Source: Methanoregula sp.
GTDB taxonomy: Archaea; Halobacteriota; Methanomicrobia; Methanomicrobiales; Methanospirillaceae
Length of the DNA: 6,379 nucleotides
Direction of reading: 5' to 3'
NCBI GenBank assembly: GCA_003136075.1
Contig: PNBP01000147.1
Location: 1-6,379, forward strand
Each line of letters begins with the position of its first letter. The stretch's first letter is position 1. The notes below the pieces were generated by a model. The model saw nothing but the letters and a program-made list of their open reading frames with translations, was not told the DNA's origin and did no database searches. Position numbers and translations under genes: made by a program. Positions 1-5,013 of the stretch are shown here, piece by piece.

Positions 1-1339
1 CCGCGTCGGGCTTGGCACGAGGTTCCCGTGGGATACCACCCAGTTGATCGAGCCGCTCTCTGATTCAACCGTGTATATGTCATACTACACGATCGCCCAC
101 AAAATCCGCGAGATCGATTCCAAACTGCTCATCCCGGAGGTCTTCGATTATATCTTCCTTGGCAAAAAATCCCCGGACCTTCCTGAAAAGAAGAAACTTG
201 ACACGATGCGGGAAGAATTCCAGTACTGGTACCCGTATAACTTCCGGTTCTCGGCCAAGGATTTAATCTCAAACCACCTCACGTTCCAGCTCTTCCACCA
301 TGTGACGATCTTCCCCAAAGACAAACTCCCGCAAGGGATGGTTGTTTTTGGCATGGGGTTATTGAACGGCGCCAAGATGTCCTCATCGAAAGGAAACGTG
401 TTCCTGCTTGAAGACGCAGTTGCCGAGTTTGGCGCCGATACGGTCAGGATGTTTTTGATGGGCAGTGCCGAACCCTGGCAGGACTTTGACTGGCGCAACG
501 AACTCGTCATCTCAACAAAAAAGCAGATCGAACGGTTCTATACGACCATATCAGAGGCCAAAGACGCCGGTGGCGAACCGCATGATATCGACCACTGGCT
601 GATAAGCCGGCTCCAGGCGCACATCGAGCGGATGACTGCTGCCCTTGAAAATTTTCAGACCCGGCAGGCGCTTCAGGAGGCGTATTTCGGTATTGAAACC
701 GATCTCCGGTGGTACCGCCGCAGGGTGCCGGAAGGTTGTTCGGGCAGCACGGATCTTGTCACGCTCTGCTCCATCTGGACACGGCTCCTTGCCCCGTTCA
801 TCCCGTTCACGTGCGAATATCTCTGGAAGGAGATGGGCAACAAGGATCTCATCTCGTTTGCCCCGTGGCCGGTTGCCGATGAAAAACTCATCAAACCGCA
901 GATCGAACTTGCAGAAGAGCTGCTCTCCCGCACGGTGGAAGATATTGAGTCGATCATGAAACTGATCCAGATCACGCCAAAGTCGATCACGATCGCCCTT
1001 GCCCCGTCATGGAAACAGGAGGTCTTTGCCATCATCGCCCAGTCGACCGACCGGAACACCGTGATCAAGGAGATCATGAAAAACGATGCGATGAAACAGC
1101 GTGGCAGGGAAGCCACTGACGCGGCAAAACAGTGCACCACGCTCATCCACCGCCTGCCCCCTCAGGTAGTTGAACCGCTCGCAAAAGCCCCAATCGATGA
1201 ACGTGCGGTCTTTGAGTCAGCCAAAGCGTTCCTTGAAAAGGAATTTGGCGTGCCAGTCCATATCACCGATGCCGAAACAAGCGGACATGTAAAAGCCTCG
1301 ATGGCATTGCCGTTCAAGCCGTCAATTATCATCGAATAA
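1..1339 (+). CDS. leuS: Leucyl-tRNA synthetase, C-terminal half (5' end outside window)
   Basis: Cytosolic class I aminoacyl-tRNA synthetase that charges tRNA-Leu with leucine using ATP. The reading frame is open from the left edge (first full codon at position 2), so the gene starts upstream; about 445 residues are visible, roughly half of the usual archaeal length of some 900-plus residues. Seen in order: GLGTRFPWD (8-34) and the EPLSDSTVYMSYYTIAHKI block of the catalytic domain; NHLTFQLFHHVTIFP; then the class I signature KMSSSK at 374-391 (KMSKS variant), which binds ATP. After it come the alpha-helical anticodon-binding domain (HWLISRLQAHIERM) and a C-terminal extension ending in ALPFKPSIIIE, which fits the archaeal/eukaryotic LeuRS type rather than the bacterial one. 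A start drawn at TTG 44 would be an artefact of the window edge. The stop TAA is followed at once by a T-tract terminator. No frameshift is seen. Confidence 0.95.
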   Translation, partial: RVGLGTRFPWDTTQLIEPLSDSTVYMSYYTIAHKIREIDSKLLIPEVFDYIFLGKKSPDLPEKKKLDTMREEFQYWYPYNFRFSAKDLISNHLTFQLFHHVTIFPKDKLPQGMVVFGMGLLNGAKMSSSKGNVFLLEDAVAEFGADTVRMFLMGSAEPWQDFDWRNELVISTKKQIERFYTTISEAKDAGGEPHDIDHWLISRLQAHIERMTAALENFQTRQALQEAYFGIETDLRWYRRRVPEGCSGSTDLVTLCSIWTRLLAPFIPFTCEYLWKEMGNKDLISFAPWPVADEKLIKPQIELAEELLSRTVEDIESIMKLIQITPKSITIALAPSWKQEVFAIIAQSTDRNTVIKEIMKNDAMKQRGREATDAAKQCTTLIHRLPPQVVEPLAKAPIDERAVFESAKAFLEKEFGVPVHITDAETSGHVKASMALPFKPSIIIE

Positions 1340-1356
1340 TTTTTTTTTTCCTTTTT
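1340..1356 (+). terminator. T-tract terminator of leuS
   Basis: Ten T residues start directly after the leuS stop codon (1340-1349), followed by CC and five more T (1352-1356). Archaeal RNA polymerase commonly terminates at such U-runs without a stem-loop. This and the facing signal at 1381-1410 separate two convergent genes. Confidence 0.75.
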
Positions 1357-1380
1357 GGTTTCCCGGAAAAGCCTTGGAAT

Positions 1381-1410
1381 AAAAAACGTATCGGGTAGCT
1401 TTTTACCCCG
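1381..1410 (-). terminator. Hairpin plus T-tract terminator of the DUF5611 gene
   Basis: Read on the minus strand, a short stem (GGGTA/TACCC, arms 1404-1408 and 1393-1397, 6-nt loop) is followed after a few bases by six T (complement of A-run 1381-1386). It lies about 50 bases past the stop of the minus-strand gene. The stem is short, so the T-run is probably the working part. Confidence 0.5.
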
Positions 1411-1460
1411 CTATACCAGTCTAATGGTTCCTGATCATCGCAAGAACAAAAAGAAGGCAA

Positions 1461-1772
1461 TTACTCGGGTGTCTTTGACCGCTTCACGCGTTCTTTTGTC
1501 GAGAACCCGGTGATCGCATCGAGGTATTTCCTGAACCGCTTGTTGGTGTCGATGATCACGTCATCGCTCGCGTTCTTGTCGGACTCGGTATCGATGATGA
1601 CCGATTTCCCCCCGGCACCGGGAGTTACATCGAGGCGCTTGAGTGCCCCGTGGCTGATCCGGTATGCTTCGCCCGATTTTGTCGGTTCAACCCCAAAACT
1701 GTTTTTGAGTTCGGTGACAATCCGTTCCGGGAGGTCTTTTGTCAAGCCGCGCTTGATCGGATATTCCTGCAT
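1461..1772 (-). CDS. DUF5611 family protein, small conserved archaeal protein
   Basis: A protein of 103 residues without signal peptide or membrane segment, so probably cytosolic. From memory of the family it resembles the DUF5611 proteins annotated in methanogens; no biochemical function is known to me. Visible features are an N-terminal block MQEYPIKRGLTKDLPERI (1-18), a region with SGEAYRISHGALKRLDVTPG (33-52) that looks like a small alpha/beta fold, a VIIDTESDKNASDDVIIDTNKRFRKYLD block (58-85) in which VIIDT occurs twice, and a basic C-terminal tail (93-101, rich in K and R) that could contact nucleic acid. The ATG at 1772 is the natural start, since the conserved-looking sequence begins there. 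The gene is convergent with leuS and divergent from the PAC2 gene, with only 34 bp between the two ATG codons. No Shine-Dalgarno is evident, which suggests a leaderless mRNA. Confidence 0.75.
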   Translation of the reverse strand: MQEYPIKRGLTKDLPERIVTELKNSFGVEPTKSGEAYRISHGALKRLDVTPGAGGKSVIIDTESDKNASDDVIIDTNKRFRKYLDAITGFSTKERVKRSKTPE

Positions 1773-1806
1773 AATACTTTTTTAGTAGTACGTGTATGTT
1801 AACCTA
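1773..1806. promoter_or_regulatory. Compact divergent promoter region, probably leaderless in both directions
   Basis: Only 34 bp separate the start codons of the divergent DUF5611 and PAC2 genes. Neither has a GGAGG-like site. On the plus strand an AT-rich element CTTTTTTAGT (1778-1787) lies 20-29 nt before the ATG at 1807, the distance expected of a TATA box for a leaderless transcript. On the minus strand a weaker TTAACATA-type element (around 1796-1803) is about 25-30 nt before the ATG at 1772. Neither is a perfect archaeal TATA box, so the assignment is tentative. Confidence 0.4.
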
Positions 1807-2592
1807 ATGACCCCAGAGAAAAGTGATAAGATCCTGGACCGGCTCGACACAGTTCATGGCGACCTTGTCGAGCTCAGGCCCAAGAAGGAACTGTATATTT
1901 TTTCAAAACCCCTTCCGGAAAATACTTCGGTCCTCATGGGCTTCCCGGGAAGCGGGCTCGTCGGGACGATCGCCCTCCAGTACATGGTCGTCCAGATGGA
2001 GTTCGAGCTGATCGGTACTATGACCTCCAAGTACTTCCCGCCCCTTGCGATGATGAACAAGGGTATCATCAACGAGCCGGTCCGGATTTACCTCAAAGGA
2101 GAACTCGCCATCATCGTCGCCGATATCCCCATCCACCCGATGATCTGCTACGAGATGTCAAACGGGATTCTTGACTGGGTTGAACAGTTTAAACCCCGGG
2201 AAGTTCTCACAATTGCCGGTATTGTCACCAACGAGCCAGAGAAACGGGTATTTGGCGTTGCAACAACAACAGAAGCACTCAAGCGGATTGAAGACAAGAC
2301 CCTTGTCCTGCCTATCGGGAGCATATCCGGCATCGCATCAAGCATCCTGACGGAATGCAAGATCCGGGGTATCCCGGGATATGGTCTATTGGGAGAGACC
2401 GTGAATGCCCCCGATCCGCGTTCATCAGCAGCCACGATCGAAGTGCTCAATAAGATGTATAATCTGGCACTCGATGTCCAGCCACTGCTAGAACAGGCAG
2501 CAGAGATCGAACAGAGCATGAACAAGATTTCTGAAGAAGTCCAGCAATCGGCAGAGACTTCCCCGCGAAAAGATCTTCCGATGTACGGGTGA
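1807..2592 (+). CDS. PAC2 family proteasome assembly chaperone-like protein
   Basis: A protein of 261 residues of the PAC2 family (COG2047-type), whose eukaryotic relatives help assemble the 20S proteasome. The archaeal homologue PbaB binds the proteasome core through a C-terminal HbYX motif. Seen here: the glycine-rich signature GFPGSGLVG (45-53) after the first beta strand, a phosphorylase-like alpha/beta core through about residue 225 with SGIASSIL (174-181), GYGLLGET (191-198) and PDPRSSA (202-208), then a polar helix (227-250) and a flexible tail ending in M-Y-G, which fits hydrophobic-Tyr-any residue. No signal peptide or membrane helix. The ATG at 1807 is chosen because an AT-rich box lies at leaderless distance; GTG 1792 in the same frame would add five residues. 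The DUF473-like gene follows 5 nt after the stop, suggesting co-transcription. Proteasome binding is inference; the family call is firm. Confidence 0.88.
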   Translation: MTPEKSDKILDRLDTVHGDLVELRPKKELYIFSKPLPENTSVLMGFPGSGLVGTIALQYMVVQMEFELIGTMTSKYFPPLAMMNKGIINEPVRIYLKGELAIIVADIPIHPMICYEMSNGILDWVEQFKPREVLTIAGIVTNEPEKRVFGVATTTEALKRIEDKTLVLPIGSISGIASSILTECKIRGIPGYGLLGETVNAPDPRSSAATIEVLNKMYNLALDVQPLLEQAAEIEQSMNKISEEVQQSAETSPRKDLPMYG

Positions 2593-2593
2593 G
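2588..2593 (+). promoter_or_regulatory. Ribosome binding site for the DUF473-like gene
   Basis: GGTGAG matches part of the archaeal consensus GGAGGTGAT and overlaps the PAC2 stop codon, 4 nt before ATG 2598. It favours ATG 2598 over the in-frame GTG at 2589, which would overlap the PAC2 stop by four bases and has no such site upstream. Confidence 0.55.
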
Positions 2594-2597
2594 CAAA

Positions 2598-2996
2598 ATG
2601 AGGTGTGCTGCATTAACCGGTATTGCTCCCGAAGTTATCCGGGAGATCAAATCAGGAAGACCCCGTACCATCGAACTCCAGAGTACCCATAACATTGTTA
2701 CTGTTGCTGACGTTGACCCGGCGCCCGACACGCATCTTTTTATGACCTCAACCGACATCGAGGATCTCGGACCCGGAGATACCGGGATATGCGTTTTTAT
2801 TCTCTCGTCAACCATTTCCATGAAGCGGATCGTGGAATTTTCACACGGGTCATTTTATGAGGAGCGCGAGCGGATGTCTGCCCGCGTGCAGGTTAAGTAC
2901 TGCGCGACATCGGTCGTAAAAGAGGTTTTCCATAAAGGGATGTGCTCACCGACAACCGTTGAAGTGATGAAGTCCTCGTGCTATCATGCGGGTTAA
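2598..2996 (+). CDS. DUF473 family protein, uncharacterised
   Basis: A soluble protein of 132 residues that I recognise as resembling the DUF473 family of methanogens and relatives. The function is unknown and none is proposed. Visible: an N-terminal block MRCAALTGIAPEVIREIKSGRPRTIEL (1-27), strand-rich middle (HNIVTVADVDP, 31-41; HLFMTSTDIEDLGPGDTGICVFI, 46-68), then ISMKRIVEFSHGSFYEERERMSARVQVKY (73-101) and a C-terminal half ending SSCYHAG. The run of short strands suggests a small beta-barrel-like fold, but this is a guess. Four cysteines (3, 64, 102, 116) plus Cys128 are scattered and do not make a CxxC zinc motif. It lies 5 nt after the PAC2 gene and is probably translated from the same mRNA, so a link to proteasome function is possible but unproven. 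A GTG start at 2589 would add three residues. Confidence 0.75.
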   Translation: MRCAALTGIAPEVIREIKSGRPRTIELQSTHNIVTVADVDPAPDTHLFMTSTDIEDLGPGDTGICVFILSSTISMKRIVEFSHGSFYEERERMSARVQVKYCATSVVKEVFHKGMCSPTTVEVMKSSCYHAG

Positions 2997-3004
2997 CGAA
3001 TCCC

Positions 3005-3010
3005 TTTTTT
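3005..3010 (+). terminator. T6 tract after the PAC2-DUF473 unit
   Basis: Six T eight bases after the DUF473 stop, with a further T4 at 3016-3019. No stem-loop is needed in archaea. This is a modest signal, so read-through into the downstream gap is possible. Confidence 0.45.
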
Positions 3011-3199
3011 GCCGGTTTTCGATGTGAACCGTAGTGTTTTTGCCAGTATGAGTGCGTAACCAGCATCAATCACTGATCACCGTTGTTGAGATCTGGTTTC
3101 CCCTGTCCCGGGAACTGAAATAGAGTGCTACACACCTGATTCCGGGTCAGGATATGCCAACAGACCTTCACCAGCAGGGTACCAACATGAACCGACATC

Positions 3200-3254
3200 C
3201 ATGTACATACAAGAACCGGCACGAAAAAAATGGGCCGGTTTTTGCATGTACATG
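3200..3254. repeat. Long imperfect inverted repeat (21-bp arms, 13-nt loop)
   Basis: Arms 3200-3220 and 3234-3254 pair at 19 of 21 positions by Watson-Crick rules. Of the two exceptions, 3213/3241 is a G-U wobble in plus-strand RNA and 3209/3245 is an A-C mismatch, which becomes a wobble in minus-strand RNA. The outer part is CATGTACAT/ATGTACATG, itself near-palindromic, and the inner part is AACCGGC/GCCGGTT. The loop (3221-3233) contains A7. On the plus strand T5 sits within the right arm (3239-3243); on the minus strand T7 lies in the loop. It could be a transcript end, an RNA hairpin or paired protein-binding sites. Confidence 0.8.
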
Positions 3255-3397
3255 AGCGAGCATCAATGACCATGGTACTGGTATTGGCTTTATGCGATTA
3301 CTCAATACCCGAAACACGAAAAAAAGGGAGCACAAATTGATACCGGTAGTGATCTGCACATTGAAATCGGGATAATCTTTGATCTCTAATAACGATC

Positions 3398-3427
3398 CCG
3401 GATGGCCATAGTTCCGGTTCTTTTTTT
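3398..3427 (+). terminator. Hairpin plus T7, terminator-like
   Basis: A 5-bp stem CCGGA/TCCGG (3398-3402 with 3413-3417, 10-nt loop) is followed by TTC and seven T (3421-3427). No protein gene lies directly upstream on the plus strand, so if functional it would end read-through from DUF473 or an unannotated RNA. Confidence 0.4.
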
Positions 3428-3587
3428 GTAATGGTTCCTGATATCAGTCTCATTGGGCACCGTGAGCCCCCTGCAGGGAGATAACCAGGGAAGAGAGCGT
3501 TTTTTCACCATTCTCTCTCACTAAAAATGCCAACCCAGAGAAATGACGGGGTCACCCTGGGTGCATCCCGACAACACAAAACTGACC

Positions 3588-3596
3588 TTATATATA
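3588..3596 (+). promoter_or_regulatory. TATA box of the small membrane protein gene
   Basis: TTATATATA is a close match to the archaeal TATA consensus. With the usual distance of about 25 nt, transcription would begin near 3615-3622, leaving a 5' leader of only some 6-13 nt before ATG 3628. It is the clearest promoter in the window. Confidence 0.7.
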
Positions 3597-3627
3597 GTAT
3601 GAAAAATTATCTAACACTTCAGAGAAC

Positions 3628-3906
3628 ATGTTTGAAAAGCACAGCATCCGGGACTGGACACAGCTCATCTTTCTGGGGATGGTCCTGTGTATTGGTACGT
3701 ATCTTATCATATTCAGCTTCTATATGGTAGCGGCTAACAAAAGTGGATCGCTTGACTTGTATATGCTCGCCATTGCCGCATTCGGGGTTGCCTGCACCAT
3801 GATCTGGTTTGCTATCAGCAATTTCAGGATTACCTCAACAGAACAGAAACTTGAGAGTATTACCGCACGCCTCGACGCCATAATCAGTAAAATCGAGAAA
3901 AAATAA
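3628..3906 (+). CDS. Small two-helix membrane protein with C-terminal coiled coil
   Basis: A hypothetical protein of 92 residues; I do not recognise a family. Two hydrophobic segments are clear: about 12-35 (LIFLGMVLCIGTYLIIFSFYMVA) and 44-65 (LYMLAIAAFGVACTMIWFAI), joined by a short polar turn NKSGSLD. The C-terminal part (70-92) is a charged amphipathic helix in which L75, I78, L82, I85 and I89 are spaced 3-4-3-4, the heptad pattern of a coiled coil. Positive residues at the N-terminus and after helix 2 suggest both ends are in the cytoplasm. The hairpin could oligomerise through its tail or dock a cytosolic partner, but this is inference. It is a single-gene unit with its own strong TATA box, ATG start and a weak T5 tract after the stop. 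The regular membrane and coiled-coil pattern and the promoter argue that it is a real gene. Confidence 0.72.
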   Translation: MFEKHSIRDWTQLIFLGMVLCIGTYLIIFSFYMVAANKSGSLDLYMLAIAAFGVACTMIWFAISNFRITSTEQKLESITARLDAIISKIEKK

Positions 3907-3913
3907 TCGCAGG

Positions 3914-3918
3914 TTTTT
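3914..3918 (+). terminator. Weak T5 tract after the membrane protein gene
   Basis: Five T eight bases past the stop codon, without a stem. It is a weak signal; the transcript may run on toward the tRNA gene, which begins about 60 bp downstream and has no obvious TATA box of its own. Confidence 0.25.
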
Positions 3919-3978
3919 ATCTGTTCATGTTTGAAGCAGATTAATCAGCCCGGAACACGTACGTAATAGACACCAAAT

Positions 3979-4053
3979 GGGCTTGTGGCTTAGCTTGGAC
4001 ATAGCGCCGGGCTTCTAACCCGGACGTCGGGGGTTCAAATCCCTCCAAGCCCG
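3979..4053 (+). tRNA. tRNA-Arg (anticodon UCU)
   Basis: A complete cloverleaf of 75 nt, reading AGA codons (and AGG by wobble). Acceptor GGGCTTG (3979-3985) pairs with CAAGCCC (4046-4052), with G4053 as discriminator. The D-arm has a 3-bp stem (GCT 3988-3990 with AGC 4003-4005) and the GG pair at 3997-3998. The anticodon stem CCGGG/CCCGG (4007-4011 with 4019-4023) encloses the loop CTTCTAA, placing TCT at 4014-4016. A five-base variable loop follows, then a T-arm with stem GGGGG/CCCTC (4029-4033 with 4041-4045, one G-U pair) and loop TTCAAAT. CCA is not encoded and there is no intron. A T6 run two bases downstream ends it. No clear TATA box is seen upstream; an ACGTACGT palindrome lies at 3957-3964. 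Confidence 0.95.
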
Positions 4054-4054
4054 C

Positions 4055-4060
4055 TTTTTT
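4055..4060 (+). terminator. T6 terminator of tRNA-Arg
   Basis: Six T begin two bases after the discriminator base. This is a typical U-run end for an archaeal tRNA transcript, from which the trailer and the added CCA are handled post-transcriptionally. Confidence 0.65.
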
Positions 4061-4192
4061 AATAAAAATACTTCTGAAACATCAGACAATAAACGTATTT
4101 CCTGCCCGGTGTATCCAGATGGCCGGTTTCAAACGATCCCGTATTCAAAACGTAATATCCTAAAAAGGTCTGAATGTATCGTAAAATTCGCG

Positions 4193-4201
4193 AAAAAAAA
4201 A
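4193..4201 (-). terminator. T9 terminator of the rpoA-L30e-nusA operon
   Basis: On the minus strand nine T follow one base after the nusA stop codon (complement of A-run 4193-4201). It is the strongest transcription end in the right half of the window and faces the tRNA gene. It marks nusA as the last gene of the operon. The 130-odd bases between it and the tRNA terminator hold only a 5-bp hairpin (TCTGA/TCAGA, 4073-4086) and no gene. Confidence 0.7.
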
Positions 4202-4202
4202 G

Positions 4203-4673
4203 TTACTCGCCAGAGAGAGGATCGCTTTCCCCGGTCTGTTTTTGCAGGATCTGCACATCAGCAATATCGTGCTGACGCTGCGCCAGTTTTTTTGCCTTGA
4301 AAATATTTTTTCCGTCTTTACCAATCGCAATACCACGGTCTTCATCCCGCACATCAACGGTTACCGACTGGGCACCGGGTTCGCCTTCAAAGGTAAGGGT
4401 GATTACCTGTGCAGGAAGAAAACAGTTCTTGATGAACTGTTCGGGGTTGTTGTTATACTCAACAACTTCGATCTTCTTGCCCATCACTTCTGAGGCTTTC
4501 TTGATGGAGGCACCTTTCTTGCCGATCGCAAGGCCCATGTCACCGGGATTCACCACAAAGATGAGACGGTCATTGCGCTCATCGATCACGCAGTCGCGGC
4601 TTCCTGCTCCGGTAAGACTCTCGAACTGGGAGATCAGGCGCATGCAGTCTTCAGTCAGTCTGACTTCTGCCAT
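4203..4673 (-). CDS. nusA: NusA-like transcription termination/elongation factor (two KH domains)
   Basis: Archaeal NusA of 156 residues. It is much shorter than bacterial NusA because it lacks the N-terminal polymerase-binding and S1 domains and keeps only the two KH RNA-binding domains. KH1 has the loop GKKG (51-54, within GDMGLAIGKKGASIKKA) and KH2 has GKDG (118-121, within RGIAIGKDGKNIFKAKKLA). Both GxxG loops are intact, so both domains should bind single-stranded RNA. The acidic tail GESDPLSGE is probably disordered. It acts with RNA polymerase in the cytoplasm; bacterial NusA roles in pausing and rRNA antitermination cannot be assumed for the archaeal form. The ATG at 4673 lies 1 nt after the stop of the L30e gene (TGATATG junction), so translation is probably coupled. 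A T9 tract follows the stop, making this the last gene of the operon. Confidence 0.93.
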   Translation of the reverse strand: MAEVRLTEDCMRLISQFESLTGAGSRDCVIDERNDRLIFVVNPGDMGLAIGKKGASIKKASEVMGKKIEVVEYNNNPEQFIKNCFLPAQVITLTFEGEPGAQSVTVDVRDEDRGIAIGKDGKNIFKAKKLAQRQHDIADVQILQKQTGESDPLSGE

Positions 4674-4674
4674 A

Positions 4675-4968
4675 TCATGCCGCCCTCTTCAGGGAGAGGA
4701 TATCGGACTCGCCGGGGCTTACAATTGCAAGGGCGCTCACCATAAAGGGCTTACCGCATGCCTTGCCGAGTGCAACACTCGAACCATCAAACGTATAAAG
4801 GAAGAGGTTCTCATAACCCGCAAGCTGTTTTCTAAAGTTCTCCGGGCAGTTTGCCGCGACGACAATCATCTGCGCCTTGCCCTCGTTTATGCATTTTTCC
4901 GTGTTGTTCTGACCGAGAATGACATCTCCGGTCTTGATTGCTCTTCTCAATGAAGCATTAAAATCCAT
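4675..4968 (-). CDS. rpl30e: Ribosomal protein L30e family protein
   Basis: A 97-residue protein of the L7Ae/L30e/S12e/Gadd45 fold, a single alpha-beta-alpha domain that binds RNA, often kink-turns. The assignment rests on length, sequence and place: in euryarchaea an L30e gene sits between rpoA2 and nusA, as here. Visible are the N-terminal helix with IKTGDVILGQNNTEKCINEGKA (11-32), strand MIVVAANC (34-41), strand NLFLYTFDGSS (54-64) and the family motif VALGKACGKPF (65-75), which ends the RNA-contacting region. It is expected in the large ribosomal subunit, though the L7Ae fold is versatile and another RNA-binding role is possible. It starts at ATG 4968 with a GGAG site 7 nt upstream, 45 nt after rpoA2, and its stop is 1 nt from the nusA start. 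Confidence 0.9.
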   Translation of the reverse strand: MDFNASLRRAIKTGDVILGQNNTEKCINEGKAQMIVVAANCPENFRKQLAGYENLFLYTFDGSSVALGKACGKPFMVSALAIVSPGESDILSLKRAA

Positions 4969-4975
4969 TACAATT

Positions 4976-4979
4976 CTCC
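4976..4979 (-). promoter_or_regulatory. Shine-Dalgarno site of the L30e gene
   Basis: GGAG on the minus strand, 7 nt before the ATG at 4968, within the 45-bp gap after rpoA2. It supports that start and independent ribosome entry here. Confidence 0.6.
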
Positions 4980-5013
4980 AAGGTTTGTTAAAGATGTTCG
5001 TGTGGCACTCGGA

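Larger units (their letters stand above)
2997..3627. other. Gene-poor intergenic region of about 630 bp
   Basis: No convincing protein gene was found on either strand. The open frames here are short, cross the hairpin at 3200-3254 and have no recognisable motifs. What it holds: a T6 tract at its left end, a long imperfect inverted repeat (3200-3254), a terminator-like hairpin with T7 (3398-3427), two 10-bp palindromes (CTGATATCAG at 3438-3447 and CCCTGCAGGG at 3469-3478), a weak AGAGAG/CTCTCT pairing (3492-3497 with 3513-3518) around a T6 run, an ACCCAG/CTGGGT pairing (3533-3538 with 3557-3562), and the TATA box of the next gene (3588-3596). The structure-rich content leaves room for a small RNA or a decayed element. 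Confidence 0.6.

Noticed and set aside
673..1146. 157-codon minus-strand open frame inside leuS
   Set aside because: It is antisense to the anticodon-binding part of LeuRS, whose reading frame is intact and conserved.
3200..3254. Insertion sequence or CRISPR repeat at the hairpin
   Set aside because: There is no transposase frame, no flanking target-site duplication and no regularly spaced repeat copies in the window.
3070..3359. Two minus-strand open frames of 63-67 codons in the intergenic gap
   Set aside because: They overlap each other in different frames, run through the long hairpin, lack ribosome binding sites and show no coherent domain or membrane pattern.
4109..4300. Plus-strand 63-codon open frame between the tRNA and nusA
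   Set aside because: It runs into the 3' end of nusA on the opposite strand, crosses the operon terminator and has no ribosome binding site.
4297..4953. 218-codon plus-strand open frame opposite nusA and the L30e gene
   Set aside because: It is antisense to two well-recognised genes; its sequence is low in hydrophobic pattern and rich in Ser/Arg as expected of a shadow frame.
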